Shown: positions 12,338-24,215 of the stretch, piece by piece
Layout: each line of letters opens with the position of its first letter
Numbering within the stretch: the first letter of the stretch is position 1
Assembly: GCA_003971905.1 (NCBI GenBank)
Contig: RSEE01000035.1
Location: 310,001 to 374,000 of the forward strand
Source of the DNA: Moniliella sp. 'wahieum'
Lineage: Eukaryota > Basidiomycota > Moniliellomycetes > Moniliellales > Moniliellaceae
Direction: 5' to 3'
DNA: 64,000 nt
The notes under the pieces: model-generated
Databases searched by the model: none
Seen by the model: the letters and a program-made list of their open reading frames with translations, nothing else
What the model was told of the DNA's origin: nothing
Made by a program: the position numbers and the translations under genes

Positions 12338-13140
12338 ATGGGCCAACTCGGATCCAAGGGGCCCAAGATTACACCCCAAGACCGCGCCATCCTCGAACTG
12401 AAGCTGCAGCGGGATCGGATCCAGCAATACCAGCGCAAGGTGTGTCCGCGCCTCCCTTGTGCCGTGTCTTCCCCGCCACTCAATACTCACATCCAATGGC
12501 CGTGGCCAGCTTGCCGTGATCTCGGCGCGGGAACAAGATCTCGCCAAGATCGCTCTGGGTCGCGGCGAACGGGAAAAGGCTCGGACAGCGCTGCGCAGGA
12601 GGAAGTACCATGATTCGCTCCTGGCCAAGACAGATGGCCAACTCGAGACATTGGAACAACTGGTGTGTACTGTTTTTTCTGTGTCTTTTCCCTGCCCCCT
12701 GCTTGTTCTGACGCCCCCCCCCCCCCCCCCCCCCACAGGTGTCCACCATTGAATTTGCCCAAATCCAAAGCGGTAGCCTACGGCCTGAACAGGGAAATGA
12801 CGTGCTCAAGGAGATCCATCGGGTGATGAATGTGGAGAGCGTGGAGAAGCTGATGGAGGACACGGCGGAAGCGCAAGCGGCCCCGGAAATCGACGAACTG
12901 CTCTCATCCCACATGACGGCAGAGGAGAGGATGCGGTTCTACATGAACTCGAGGAGATTGAACGAGAGCAACAAGAGTTTGTGATGGAGAACCCAGGCGA
13001 AGAAGATGCGGTGCCCATCACCATGCTACCTGCCCCGCCAACAACCGAGCCCGGCGTCCGATGCCGTTCGGGAATCCGCCCAGTCCCAGGCAGAGCCAGA
13101 ACCGGCACCTGCCCCGCTCCGTCAAGCTTTGCCCGCATAG
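12338..13140 (+). CDS. VPS20: ESCRT-III subunit Vps20/CHMP6
   Basis: Nucleates ESCRT-III (Snf7) polymers on endosomes during multivesicular body formation, recruited by ESCRT-II. The start MGQLGSKGPKITPQDRAI has Gly2 for N-myristoylation and matches the CHMP6 N-terminus. Exons are 12338-12439, 12510-12662 and 12739 onward. Introns are 12440-12509 and 12663-12738, the second containing a C-run of about 20. Exon 3 carries VSTIEFAQIQ and the family segment up to IDELLSSHMTAEE. One frame change near 12927 leads into EEDAVLHELEEIEREQ, the acidic helix that binds Vps4 MIT domains. A second, near 13060, gives a C-terminus AVRESAQSQAEPEPAPAPL ending at 13140. About 230 residues, normal for the family. 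Confidence 0.9.
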
Positions 13141-13842
13141 GCACCATCAGGACACGTGATTTCCATATGCTTTCTGAGTGTCGGTTGCCCCCTTCATCGA
13201 TCGTCCTTGTCCTGGCCACTTCATCGTACCTCTGTGCATACACTGAACTGATTATGGGATCAACATGGTATACTGGTGATACTTGCTTGCGCTCTAGGCT
13301 CAACTGGTCCGGTCGCGACAGGAACAGTTGGAAGAAGGCAGGTTGAATTGACATTCGCCCGCTCGTGACAGTGAATGTCGTGGCCAGCATCTCCTTCCTT
13401 TCTCGGGACTTTAGAGGGTTTCTTACTGACTGTTAGCCATTGGCAATCTATCTCACTATTACGGCCCGGAAAGACGCCTCCTGAGCGTTTCGCTAACTTG
13501 AGGCTTGCCTCTTTGTCTTTTGGGGGGGACACGACCAAAATTCAACTAATATGTACAAACCACTCAAGAGAAAAAACGCACACGGCAGTGTCAACTGTAC
13601 AAACGAAGGAAGGACAGAGGCGAGTGGGTTACAGCTGCATTATGCCAGCATGGTAATACTTTGGACATCACTGAAGCAATAACGAATGAGTCGGTAGGGT
13701 ATTGGAGTAGTAACTACTAACTAGTAAAGGTTGCACAATAAGAAAAAGGAAATGCGCACAGGACAGGGGCGGATACGCTGGGCTGGTGGACTGGAGGAAT
13801 GTTTCAACAAGGGAGGGGTGAGCCCAGCTCAGGTTGAGCACA
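13141..13842. other. intergenic between VPS20 and the RA-PH gene
   Basis: Convergent 3' region. I see no gene, RNA or repeat here; the frames are short and of mixed composition. Confidence 0.45.
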
Positions 13843-16800
13843 TCATCGTGTGCCATCATCGTCGTGCAGAGGAACCGATGGCGGGTTGTTGGTGCTCTGC
13901 TTTAGCACATACGTGGGGCGAGCAGGATGGTGAGGATCCAGTCGCGCTGTACAGTCGGATCGTCCGTTGAAAAGTAGACGACTGCCATGCGGCCATCAGC
14001 TGGGTGAAATCGGGCTTGACGACGGACCGCAAAGTTAAATGACTGGGGGTACTTGACCACGTCCGGGCTCAAGTCATGACAGAGTTCAATATCCCACTCG
14101 TCCAATCCACCAATGAGTTCGTCTTTGCCCGACATGTTCTTGGAGTGCATGAGGGTGTTGTTGGCAAGCTCCAGCCAACGCTTGCTCCACTTGCCCCTCC
14201 TGTCCCGAATACACCAGGCCGGCCAGAGAAGGCGCCACCATCGGGACTGAAGGAGGGAGAGACTCGACGAAATCTCAGTACGTCGTAAGTAAAGGTAATC
14301 AGCTGCAGGATTATAGCGAGTGCGAAGCACTTCGCCCAACTCCTCGCTCTCGCGGAGCGGCCGTTCTGGTCATAGAGGCATTAGTAATTGGAGAAAGTGA
14401 ACGAGAGAAAAAAACGTACCTAGACCCAAGTCTGCACTCACGTCAAACAGACACCAGCCCCCTGGAGTATGGTCGTCCAACTCGGGATGCACCTTGGCTT
14501 TGGCCTCACATCAAGTACGAAGTCACGGGCAGTGAATTCGTCGGGGTTGATGTCCAGGATGAGGGGGCGTGACTTCGTTGCAATAAAGACCTTGACCGAG
14601 ACAACGCTCTGGGTGGTGCGTTGAGCACCTGTCGAGGGCGCATTGGAGAGCTCGTCGAACTACGTCCCATTGGCACAAGGCGAGCCGGCTTGGCCGACGC
14701 AGCCATGCGCGCAGCAGAGTGTCGAAGTGCCAGGCGGCATTTGGGGCCACATACCCATCCGTCCGCGACTTGGCCGGGCTCGCAAGTTGGACAATGGCAC
14801 GTTGTTCCGGAAGAATGACTGGCTTTCGCTCAAGCTCGTCCCGTCGCATAGCCTGCTTAGACAGGGACTTGCCTTGAGCCTGCGCATGCAGACAGGTTCC
14901 AGACGGCCAATCAAATCACTGGGTCAAACCCTTGGCCCAGCCTTGCTTGCCCCCCAACCACAGCCATGGGCCATGCCCCATCCGCTGCTGCGCGAAGTTG
15001 GGGAGCAGCCTCCTCCGTTGTCGGATGAATTCGAGGCTGGCGCGGCATGGAGCGTCGAAGTCGAGAGGAGATCCATGTGCAAACGGGCTTGCTGAGTCCG
15101 TGGGACTTGAATATAGTCCGGAATGACGATGGGAGGAGCACCCGCCCGACGGGCTTGGAGGAACTTGTGAAGCATGAGACGTAGAGGGAGACAGACCACG
15201 TGTGGAGGATAACACGGTCCGAGGGGGGCGTTTCGGTCAGGAGGGCTTGGAGGTCCATGCCGAGAAGCTGTCGAGAGAGTGGAAGGAGACTTGGATCGAC
15301 GAGCCGCATTCGTAGTGTCAGTCCCGCTGTGTTATCCCACGACGACTTGCAGAGGAGTCGGTTCCTTTGTCTCCCCTGCCATCTTCAAGCCGGCAACAGT
15401 TGCTGCTCCCTGTAAGTGCCCCAGGACCCATTGATGGCTTGGCAGGAGAGCGGGAATACATATCTTCTGCGGCGCGCGAGTCTGCCACGAAAAGATTGTG
15501 CTCGTCACCTCTCCCCTCATCATCCGACCTCGCTGGATGAGTTACCCTCCCGCATGGGCGCCACGGAGGGCGATACATCCGTCGGATCGGAGGAGGAACC
15601 GTACCTCTGCGGTGGGCAATTGAACTGCTACCAGTCGAAGCTCCTGCATCAGGATACCTGCGGTAGCGGCCGTGCTCTCCTCGGATGAGTCATCTTCCTC
15701 AGACTCTTCCGATTCAGAGTCGTATCCGAATCGTATCAGACTGAGACTCGGAATCGAGGACCGAGCCGTTCTCACTGCTTCTCTTGGATGAACCCATCTT
15801 CTCAGATGTTTCCTCCTCGCGGTCATCGTTCAAAAAGTTGGACGTGGGGTGAGCCATGTGACTTTGGGCGAGATCGGCAGCCACGAGTGGCTCTTCGGGA
15901 TCCGAATCCAAAAGGACGTCGTCCATGGGTTCTGCCGTACCAGGGGTGGTTGCAGCAGAGAATGCATCGGCAATGAGTTACCAGACGGAATGCCAAGATT
16001 GGAAGACAATGCCAATGGGGCGGGGAATGGTGTTGTCAGGGGCCTCCGAGTCCAATGTTCTTCATCCCGTTTGCGAGCCGCCGCCAGAGACTCCGTCACT
16101 GAAAGTCCACTGGGAGTGGCGCCGATGCGAGGAGTCAGTTCATCCGAACCTTTGGGTGTTTTGTGGGGCGACTCAATGTGCAACTGGACTGCACGAGTCT
16201 TCATTGTCAACGGCTCTTGGAGGGGAACAGGTTTGGGCATAACTTGCATTTCGGGCTCGCGAACCTGGGCTTGATCATTATCAGGTTTCACCCGATCGTG
16301 TAGTATTTGAGAATCATGACCCACGATTCCGAAAGAGGCCGGGACAGGTACCGACGCCGAGACGCCTTGTCCATTGTCCGACTCAGCCTCGTGCGTCTCG
16401 CCGGCATCGGAGTTCTGGTCATCAGAGCTTCCCTCCTCAGAGCTCTCTCCTTGGGAAGCCGCATCCTCCTCCTCTTCCTCAGAACTCTCGTCCTCGGAGC
16501 TCTCTTCCGACTCCGAGTCATATTCGGAATCGTATCGGAATCATCTTCAGACTCCGCGTCTTCCGACTCCGTTTCTGTTGAAGCAGCCTCTGCGTTGGCC
16601 ACATTCGCACCAAGAGGTGCGGTAGAATAGGCAGGTGTCTGCTCCCCCCAGACGAAAAGGGTAATACCTCTTGTCCTACTGGTTCGGCCGAACGTGCGGG
16701 AAATGTTTCCGTCCGAGAAAACGTATCTCCCTGCCCACCAGAAACGGCCTTTCCCTTAGCCAATAGCACGGGTTGCTGGATTTGGTCGGGCTCACGCGCC

Positions 16801-19800
16801 CGCTCAAACGATTCGCGGTGAATGTGATGGCCACGATCAGGAGTGTGCTGTCCGAGGACTACATTCTCCGTGGATTCGTCCTCGTCCTTGTCGGTCTCCG
16901 ACTGTTCCTCGCTCCCCTCTTCGTCTGAACTCTGCTCAGGTCCTTCATGAAGGCTTGGATCATCCTCTTCCCTGGAGAGTCGCTCGGACTTGGTCAGAGC
17001 TGTCCACATCCTCGGGAATGAGGCCCGCATGATTCGCGTTCGATGCCCCGATTTGTGCGTGAGGATCAGCTTCGTTCGCGTGCTGCACCACTTGGGCCTT
17101 TGCAACAGGCACAAGTGAGGCAAATGGATCCTCCCCTGGGGTTACTGTTGACATGGGGGACAAGTGAGTCGAAATTGGAAGGGAAGGCAGGATTTCGCGC
17201 GTTTTTCCATCAACAGAGGCAGGACGGCCGCCCCGGGTTTCCACTTCAGGTGAGACTTTGGTGCCGATGGAGGTTTGCTCAACCCCAGAGCGCAGAGGAG
17301 ACCCACCCGATCGTTTCTCTGTCTCTGATTCACTGTTCTTGCACCTCCTCCTCGTCGGTATCGTTACCTTCTCCATCAGCCTCCTCCTCTTCACTCTCGT
17401 CCTCTAGCTTGGGGTTGGATGCGGATGACGCATCGGACATCGTCTCCCTCGCAGCATAGCGCGCTTGAGGTACAGACGCTAGTTCCACAGCAGAGGCACC
17501 ACCCCTTCTAACAGTGGAGGAATGCGACACCGTCTGAGGCGTGGGGCCCACGGCGAGGAACCCTCGATTGGCCGAATTTTGAAGCGGGTGGGAACAGTCA
17601 ATTTGCCTGGATTGGAATCGGACTGTGACCCCGACGACGATTCTGATTCCGACTCCGACTCCGACTCCGATTCGGACTCCGATTCATCTGTTGAACCCTC
17701 GGGCGAAGCAAGATTGAGGAAAGGAGAGCGGCCGGTGTCGCTTGAGGACATTGGCCTGCGTACATTAGTCGTGATCGAAGGCGACGGCTGCTGCACACTC
17801 GTCGCCAACACACGGGATTCGATGGTCCCTTGCTGCCTCGACTCATCTGGAAAATGTTCATCCATGAGACGGCTCTCCGGTGCAGCCGTGGGTAGAGACC
17901 TGCCATCAGAGTCGGGGCGAATTTCGAACCGTCACCAGATACAATAGAAGAATGAGCGGGCAATCTTAAGACGGAAGAAGACGCGCTGTTTTTTCCCATT
18001 AGGTCCAAAGGCGTAGACTCTTGATTCAAGCACGGGTTCTGGTTTGGCCCCAAACCGCCTTGTACCATAGACACCTCAGAGGTATTGGATGACCCACTTG
18101 TTGATTCTGCAACGGCTGTGGTAACAATGTCAGAAAAGCAACAGTGGAAAAGGATAGACGTACTTTGCATCAACTCGGTCTCCGGCGCATCGTCCATCAT
18201 TTCTCCCATATACACTTGCCCGTGTTCAGGGCCCATCTTGCGCATCAAATCCCTAGTAGATTGCATGGCTTGAAGTGCTGCCGCCGCCTCATCCGCGGAC
18301 AAGCCCGGGGGAAGGAACAGCGCCAAGTCCATGTCGGAGTCGTCATCATCCATATTGGGCTCTAGGTCTTGGCCAAAGTTCACGGGGGGGTCCGAATTGA
18401 GATCAGAGCCATCCTCGCTGGCCGAAGCGGCATCATCCAATGGGACGTTACCGGGGGCGGGGATAGACACCAATGATCGGGTCGGGATATCCGCAGGAGC
18501 AAGGCCAGGCATCTCCCACTTTTCGTGTCCGTCATCGGTCAGTTCCTCCTCCTGCTCCTGAGTAGAGACGGCATCATGAATGTTCTCGCCCCGTTTGGCA
18601 GAGTCAGCTGACTCCGAGACGGCTTGGGATTCGGGGGGGCTAGCCCATCCCTCTGAAGTGGTAGATGAATGGGTACCAACACTCGCCCCGCCTTAGAACC
18701 ATCAGCTGGGACCGGTTGTGGAGGGATTACAAAGGTGCTGCTCCAGCGTGGGTGCAGAGGGTGTAGTGCTGCCTCTTCCACCACCTCAGAGGAATGATGT
18801 TCTTCACGTGCTGGTGCGGGACGTCGTGCATCTAACGACCGGGGTGCAGTGTGGGGATCCGGCCCGGGAGAGTGGTTGCGCGATGCAGCCTGCTCAGGCA
18901 CAAGCGGGTGAGGGGGAGAAGAAACGGTCGCAACAGCCCTGGGGGTTGCAGTGTGAGGGGAAAGAGACCCCCTGGAATCGTCGTGAGGTGGAATGCGTAG
19001 CGGAGGGGTAGCAAGATGGCGGGAAGAACGTTTTCATTCTCAGATTCATCCTCAGATTCATCCTCAGATTCATCTTCCGATTCATCTTCCGATTCATCCT
19101 CCGATTCACCCTCGGATTCATCCTCAGATGATGTGGACTCCGCGCTCTCGCTTACACTTACCTCACTTTCCTCCTCGCTGCCCTCCTCCGACTCTGATTC
19201 GGTCTCGGTCTCTGTGCTGGCCTCCGACTCGGATTCGGGGAAAAATGTAGTAGCTGTTGGAGTCTTGACCTCTGCCCTCGCGGCCTCGGCTCCTGCAGCC
19301 TCGGTTCCGGTGACTTCTGCTCTTGCGGCCTCGGCTGCAGTGGCCCCTTCTTCGGCGGCACTGGCTTCAGTGACCTCTTCTCCGGCGGCCTCGGCTGCAG
19401 TGACATCTGCTCTTCCGTCCTCTGGCCTCGGCATGTGGAGCCAAGCTTCAGCAGCGGCAACGCCAGCTAGACGAGGGGACCAAACACTGTCCATGTTCGG
19501 CAGGGAGGAGAGTGTACTCGTGGGGTGCTCGTGTCATCCGGTGCAACCGTATCCCGGTTTTCGTTTGGGTCAACAACGGAGCCCGAGTCTCCGCCCAAGA
19601 GAGGGGTGGCCCAACCTTCTGTGCCTCCATCGCTGCTCCACTCTGATGCTGGAGCAGAGGGAGGCGCAAGAAACTCCTTTTCTGTTCGAACCGAGCGGTG
19701 GCTGTAAGTATGAGATGGTTCAGGTGACGGTTCTGGTTCTAATGCTGCCACCTCAACGGTTGGTGGTGCATAGGCCGTACCCCTCCGCCCCAAAGTAGTG

Positions 19801-21876
19801 GGGAGGCCACCTGGAATGAAGCGCGACTCGAGCGTTGCGTCCGAGTGGGCAACAGAGGCTGTGTCGACCACGTCGATCTTAGCCGCTTGGGGGAGGAAAG
19901 CTCGGGCAAAAGAACCTGGGAACGGATTTGCAATGGTAGACGAGTCACTTTCATTTCCTTCATCGTCTTGAACCGAAAAGACGTGGGTAGGTGGGAGCAT
20001 GTCGTCCTCATCCTGAGTTAAAAATACGTGGGTGGGGGGGAGCATGTCATCCAGGGCAGCCGAAATGGGTGCAGATGGCAGATGGCTTGGCTGCTGAATG
20101 GGTGCGGTCCGGTGAGCAGGAATTTCTCGGTCCATTGAGTGAGGCGTTGCATTCGCTTCAGAGGGAATGGAAGGCATGTGCGTCGTCGAACCGTTTGATG
20201 AAGCGGAGCCTCTGGGCTGGGCGGAGGGGACTGAGGCAACATCTGGTGAGTCTGACTCCTCAGGAGACGAAGGTGGGGACATTAACGCAGAGAGAGAGAT
20301 TGGCTCCTTCGGTGATAAGTTGTGAGGAAAGCGGATGGTAGGGGAGGGAGGAAGCGGCACACCATGTTTGGGAGTTCGCGCCTCGCGATCCGAGGATGGC
20401 TCGGGAGAAGCCAGCTCTTCCTTCTCCTCGTATTCAGGGGGCGAACTGCGCTTACCCCTCCATGCAGAATCACCACCTGTTTGCTCCTTGCCCTTCTCGA
20501 TCTGGCGTCCTCGGTTCCGACCACGGCCCCTGGTGAGCTTGCGGACATCGCTAGGTAATTCATCATCCCAAACATTATCGGATGAGATGAAGGTGTGCGA
20601 GGGGCGATGAGACTGCAGCGGCCGGTTGGCGTTGGAAGTGGCCCACTCACTGGAGCGTTCTTCTTCTTTTTCCGCAGGTGGGTAACGTGGGACTTCGCCA
20701 GAACGGCGGGGCGGACGAGAAAGGTCTCCCGAGGATCGGTGACGCAAACGCGCCCCCAGGTCGGTTGATGTACGCAAGGACTGTGGTCGCAAGTCCATTG
20801 AAGGACGAACAGCGCGCAAGCCCAGGTCGGAAGAAAGGCGGGGTAGGCGCGCCTTGGGGTCGGCCAAGGGTTGGGCCGAGCGCATTGGCCACGAGCCGTA
20901 GTCAGCAGAAGGACGGACTGTTCGGCTTCCCAGATCGGTCGAGGGTCGAACAGACCGAGTGCCCAGATCAGCCGAGGGACGAACTGTGCGCCGACCTACA
21001 TCCGAGGAGAGACGCGGTGGACGCAAGTACGGACCAGGCGAGTCGCGGGGAGCGGTGGCCCATATCGGCCGAAGGCCGCACAGATCGATACCCCAAATCA
21101 GCGGAGGGCCGAACTGAACGGGGACCCATATCAGCGGATGGGCGAACAGAGCGGGAGCCCATATCAGCCGAAGGCCGTACTGACCGGCGCCCCAAATCGG
21201 CAGATGGGCGAACAGAGCGGGAGCCCATATCAGCCGAAGGCCGTACTGACCGGCGACCCAAGTCAGCGGAAGGCCGAACTGAGCGGATGCCCCGGTCAGT
21301 GGGGTGGGCACTCCAATCTGGTATCGTGATCAAGTCAGCGATGGCCCTGTATACACCCTTGAAAAGGAAACATCGTACCTAATTCGTGTGCTAGCCCTGG
21401 TGAGCGGGGAACTTCGACCGACTTGCGTGGAGCAGGGAAACGCGAGGTCGGAGCGGAAGGGTGGGGGGCGGGGCCGGGAGAGCGCGGATGAGCGGCATAA
21501 TCCAGGGTGAGGCGGGCTGACGCGGGCTCGGTGGAGGGTGCGGGTGCGGGTGCAACTGAGGAAGGGGAGGGATCTCTGGGCTGGTAGTAGGACGGAGGCG
21601 GCGGGAAAGACGGTTGAGCAAGCCGGAGCGGGGCGACGTGGTGGGCAGGGGCGGTGGCGGCGAGAGGTGTGGTGCGGTTTGGGACGCGGGCGGCGTGAGG
21701 GGGGGCAGGGCGCGCGGGGGCGAGGATGGATGGATGCGGCTGGGGCCAGGTGGCTCGTAGGCGGGGTGGGCGGGCGCATAGGAGCTGTCGAGGATGGCCC
21801 GGCGAGACGGCCTCGGCGGCTGCGGTTGCGCGGCGGGCGGCGGCTGCGCGGACGGGTGGAAGGGCGGGAAGAGCAT
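13843..21876 (-). CDS. giant disordered protein with C-terminal RA and PH domains
   Basis: Probably a Ras/Rho-type GTPase and phosphoinositide effector or scaffold at the cell cortex (inference from domains). C-terminal half: a Ras-association-like domain at about 14600-14345 (VKVFIATKSRP, LDINPDEFTARDF, GGWCLFDVSADLGL), split by intron 14366-14419 (TTACTAAT branch), then ELGEVLRTRY. A PH domain follows at 14240-13900: GWCIRDRRGKWSKRWLEL, then QRDWILTILLAR. The stop at 13843 follows an indel. Upstream, minus-strand frames remain almost continuously open to about 21.9 kb, Ser/Glu/Asp-rich with (SEDE)n and (SES)n tracts and a block of 11-residue repeats at 20.7-21.3 kb. The N-terminal ATG at 21876 (MLFPPFHPS) is tentative. 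Multiple frame changes prevent a single reading, and two adjacent genes are possible. RA-PH order recalls the MRL/Grb7-like arrangement. Confidence 0.6.
15670..19110 (-). repeat. acidic/Ser hexanucleotide tracts (SE/SD/SEDE repeats)
   Basis: Several simple tracts lie inside the giant minus-strand gene. At 15690-15730 and 16440-16570 are TCC/TCA/GAC-rich blocks encoding EESEEDDSSEES. At 17635-17690 GATTCCGACTCC units encode (SE)n. At 19035-19110 a 12-bp unit, TCAGATTCATCC, encodes (EDES)n. They look like coding microsatellites giving long acidic phospho-acceptor runs. Confidence 0.7.
20690..21312 (-). repeat. 33-bp coding minisatellite (11-aa repeat RSVRPSADLGx)
   Basis: About 18-19 direct units of 33 bp, on the minus strand encoding RSVRPSADLG or RSVRPSADMG plus one variable residue. 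Units between about 20990 and 21310 are near identical; those toward 20700 are diverged (TVRPSTDLGS, PRLSSDLGLR). The same DNA gives open but meaningless frames on the plus strand. The repeat lies near the N-terminus of the giant RA-PH protein. Confidence 0.85.
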
Positions 21877-24215
21877 CGTCCTAGACGGGGTGGCGGTGGT
21901 GGGGCCGGTGGGGGCCAGTGGGAGCCAGTGGGGGCCGTCGGGGCAGCGGGGCAGCGGGGCGGGTGGGGCGGGGCGGGCGGGGCAGGCGGCGGAAAAGCGA
22001 GGCGCAAAAGTTCAAGTTGAGCAGGCGCCGTCACGTGCGCGGCGCGCCCCGGCGCATCGATCGACCATTCCGCCTGGATGCGGGGCAGCGCGCAGGAAAA
22101 GGCGGGGCAGCAGCCGTGCTGGCCAGCAGCCGCGCCTCCCGCACGGCGCCAGCCTTGCGCCGTCCATCCCCGCTCTGTGCTTCCTGCGGCAGCCCTAGCA
22201 GGCCGCAGGCTGAGGGTTACACGTTACGCCTTACGCGTTACGGCTGCCCGCCGTCTAACCATGACGCTGACGTCTGACGCCCTGGAAGAAGCCCTTGTCA
22301 ATCTGGCCGTGTGGCCAGACAATCAGACGTGTTTGTTTAGCTGCTATATAAAAAGCTGTCCGTGGATTGAGCAACCGGGCGGTCCGCGGGGTGTCAGAGT
22401 CGGGAGATCGTCCCGTGGTGGACGCGGACTGCGTGAGACTGGCACTCAGTATTCAGTTGCTCACCTGCTGTGAAGACGAGGTGTATACAACAGGGTGTAT
22501 AACATGTGTACAAACCCAAGTTTTTCTCGTTTCTCGCGGCTTCGCTCGGCTGTGCATCTCCTGCCTTTGCGGCATGGCTGCAGCCGTGATGAACGCTCCT
22601 GGTGTCACGTTTTGTCACGGCTGGGACGTAAGAGAGATCTGGTATCATACGATGGGCGCAATGTGCGGACGACCATCAACGTCTCAAATGTCGAGGCGCT
22701 GAGGCGCTCACAAGCGCGCAGCGCTCACAGGATACTCAGTACTCAGGAGACGAGGCCTCTCTTTCTCTTCAAGTGGCAGTAGTGACTAGTGACTAGAATG
22801 ACTACTGACTTCTCCGTAATGTGATTGTCAGGCATTTTCTCCTTTATATCCATGCCCCTCTCCACCCCGAACGTCCAACATCAACACGATCATCTCGTAT
22901 TTTGACTGCCACAGCACCCCGCCGCGTTTCCTGTCAGCTGTATCAGCAATAGTCACCGACGTCGTGCGATATTGTCAAGAAAAATGTCTGGCAAACACAC
23001 TGCTAAGCCACGCCTCTCGATCTCATGCCTAACATACGCCCACAATCATCAATTGCTCGGGGACTGCTGTCTGCTGCTGTCCGCACATCTCTGTTATGTT
23101 GGTCTTTGTTTTTTACTCTGTTACAACCTCAGGTTGTGCGTGTTACATGTTACAGCTTTCGAGATGCACTAAACACAACCGTCGACGGCTATATATTTTG
23201 TGCTATTTGTGCTATATGTGAAGTGCATGTGAAGTCTGAAGCTTCCAGCTTGGAGTGTTATATCTTTTGAGACGCGTGCTGGCCTAGGGATAGCAAGCCG
23301 TTGGAGTGTCTCCGTTCAACGTTCACGCGTCACGACATGACCGCGATGACCCTCGTAAAGCGTCCGTGTTATGCAGTGCTCTACCCTGCTTTGCCCCCCA
23401 CACTGCGTTGCCAGGCCTTAGTGAATGTGTGTGGATCTCTGCTCAAATTCCTAATTAGTAGAGCACAGCCTCTGTATATATGAGTGCCAGCTGGATGAGC
23501 CTCGTAGGACTTGGGTCATTGGCTCGTATATGCCCGGCCAGCGCATATGAAAGGGGCAAGAGGAGCGGGGCCGCGCAATCGCCAATTTCCACGAGCGGTT
23601 TGGAGGGAAAGACAAGGTAGGGTCAGGTAGGGCGCATTCTGGTGCGAATTGCAACAGGGTCTGTGGTGGGTATGTTGTCGCCGTGACAGAGGGGAAGCTG
23701 TTGCAAATACACCGTGCAACTTGCGCGCGCACACCGGCCCCCTGCCCGCCGTCCCAAATTGATGGGCGGGGACAAAGCGAGACGGATTGCAAATTCACCC
23801 AAGCACTGGCCGAGGCCTCTGGCTACACTTCCCCGCCACCCTGCCCCCGACGCTCGGCAGCGGCCGGCACGTACCACCGCCAATCCAGGCCCAGGCCAGG
23901 CCGCACCCTCGCCCCCGCCAGCGCCACCGCCTGACCCCATCGACTCATCGCTCGTCCCGTGTCTATTTTCCATCACGGCTCCGCGTCGTGTCATGCGAGA
24001 CTCACAGGCCCACAATAAAGATATCCAGACCGGCCCGGTCAGCGGCAGGCTACAGCAGGTACTAACACAGACACAGACACCCGAGCCGCTGGATTGGGCA
24101 GTGCGCAGCCTCCTTTTCATACAGTCGACGCCCATTTAAGCCTTCGCCACACACGCACAACCTCCCCTCGTGCACTCCCTCCCCCCCTCCCCCCTTCTTC
24201 GCGTCCACACCCTAC
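21877..24215. other. 2.3-kb intergenic region
   Basis: 21.9-22.2 kb is very GC-rich and probably the promoter and leader of the minus-strand giant gene. 22.2-23.5 kb is mixed, with an isolated TATATAA box at 22345-22351 and ACTCAGTA words at 22735-22745. 23.5-24.2 kb leads into the plus-strand gene. No coding frame or RNA gene is supported. Confidence 0.45.

Noticed and set aside
20678-21382. Plus-strand 234-codon frame with SAEGRTDR repeats
   Set aside because: Antisense reading of the 33-bp coding minisatellite; the minus-strand reading continues into Ser-rich coding sequence.
21330-22034. 234-codon minus-strand Pro-rich frame
   Set aside because: Shadow of the GC-rich leader and start of the RA-PH gene; the frame of MLFPPFHPS fits better.
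23623-24135. 170-codon minus-strand frame
   Set aside because: No domain, unusual Cys/Trp content, and it overlaps the likely promoter of the 24.2-kb gene.
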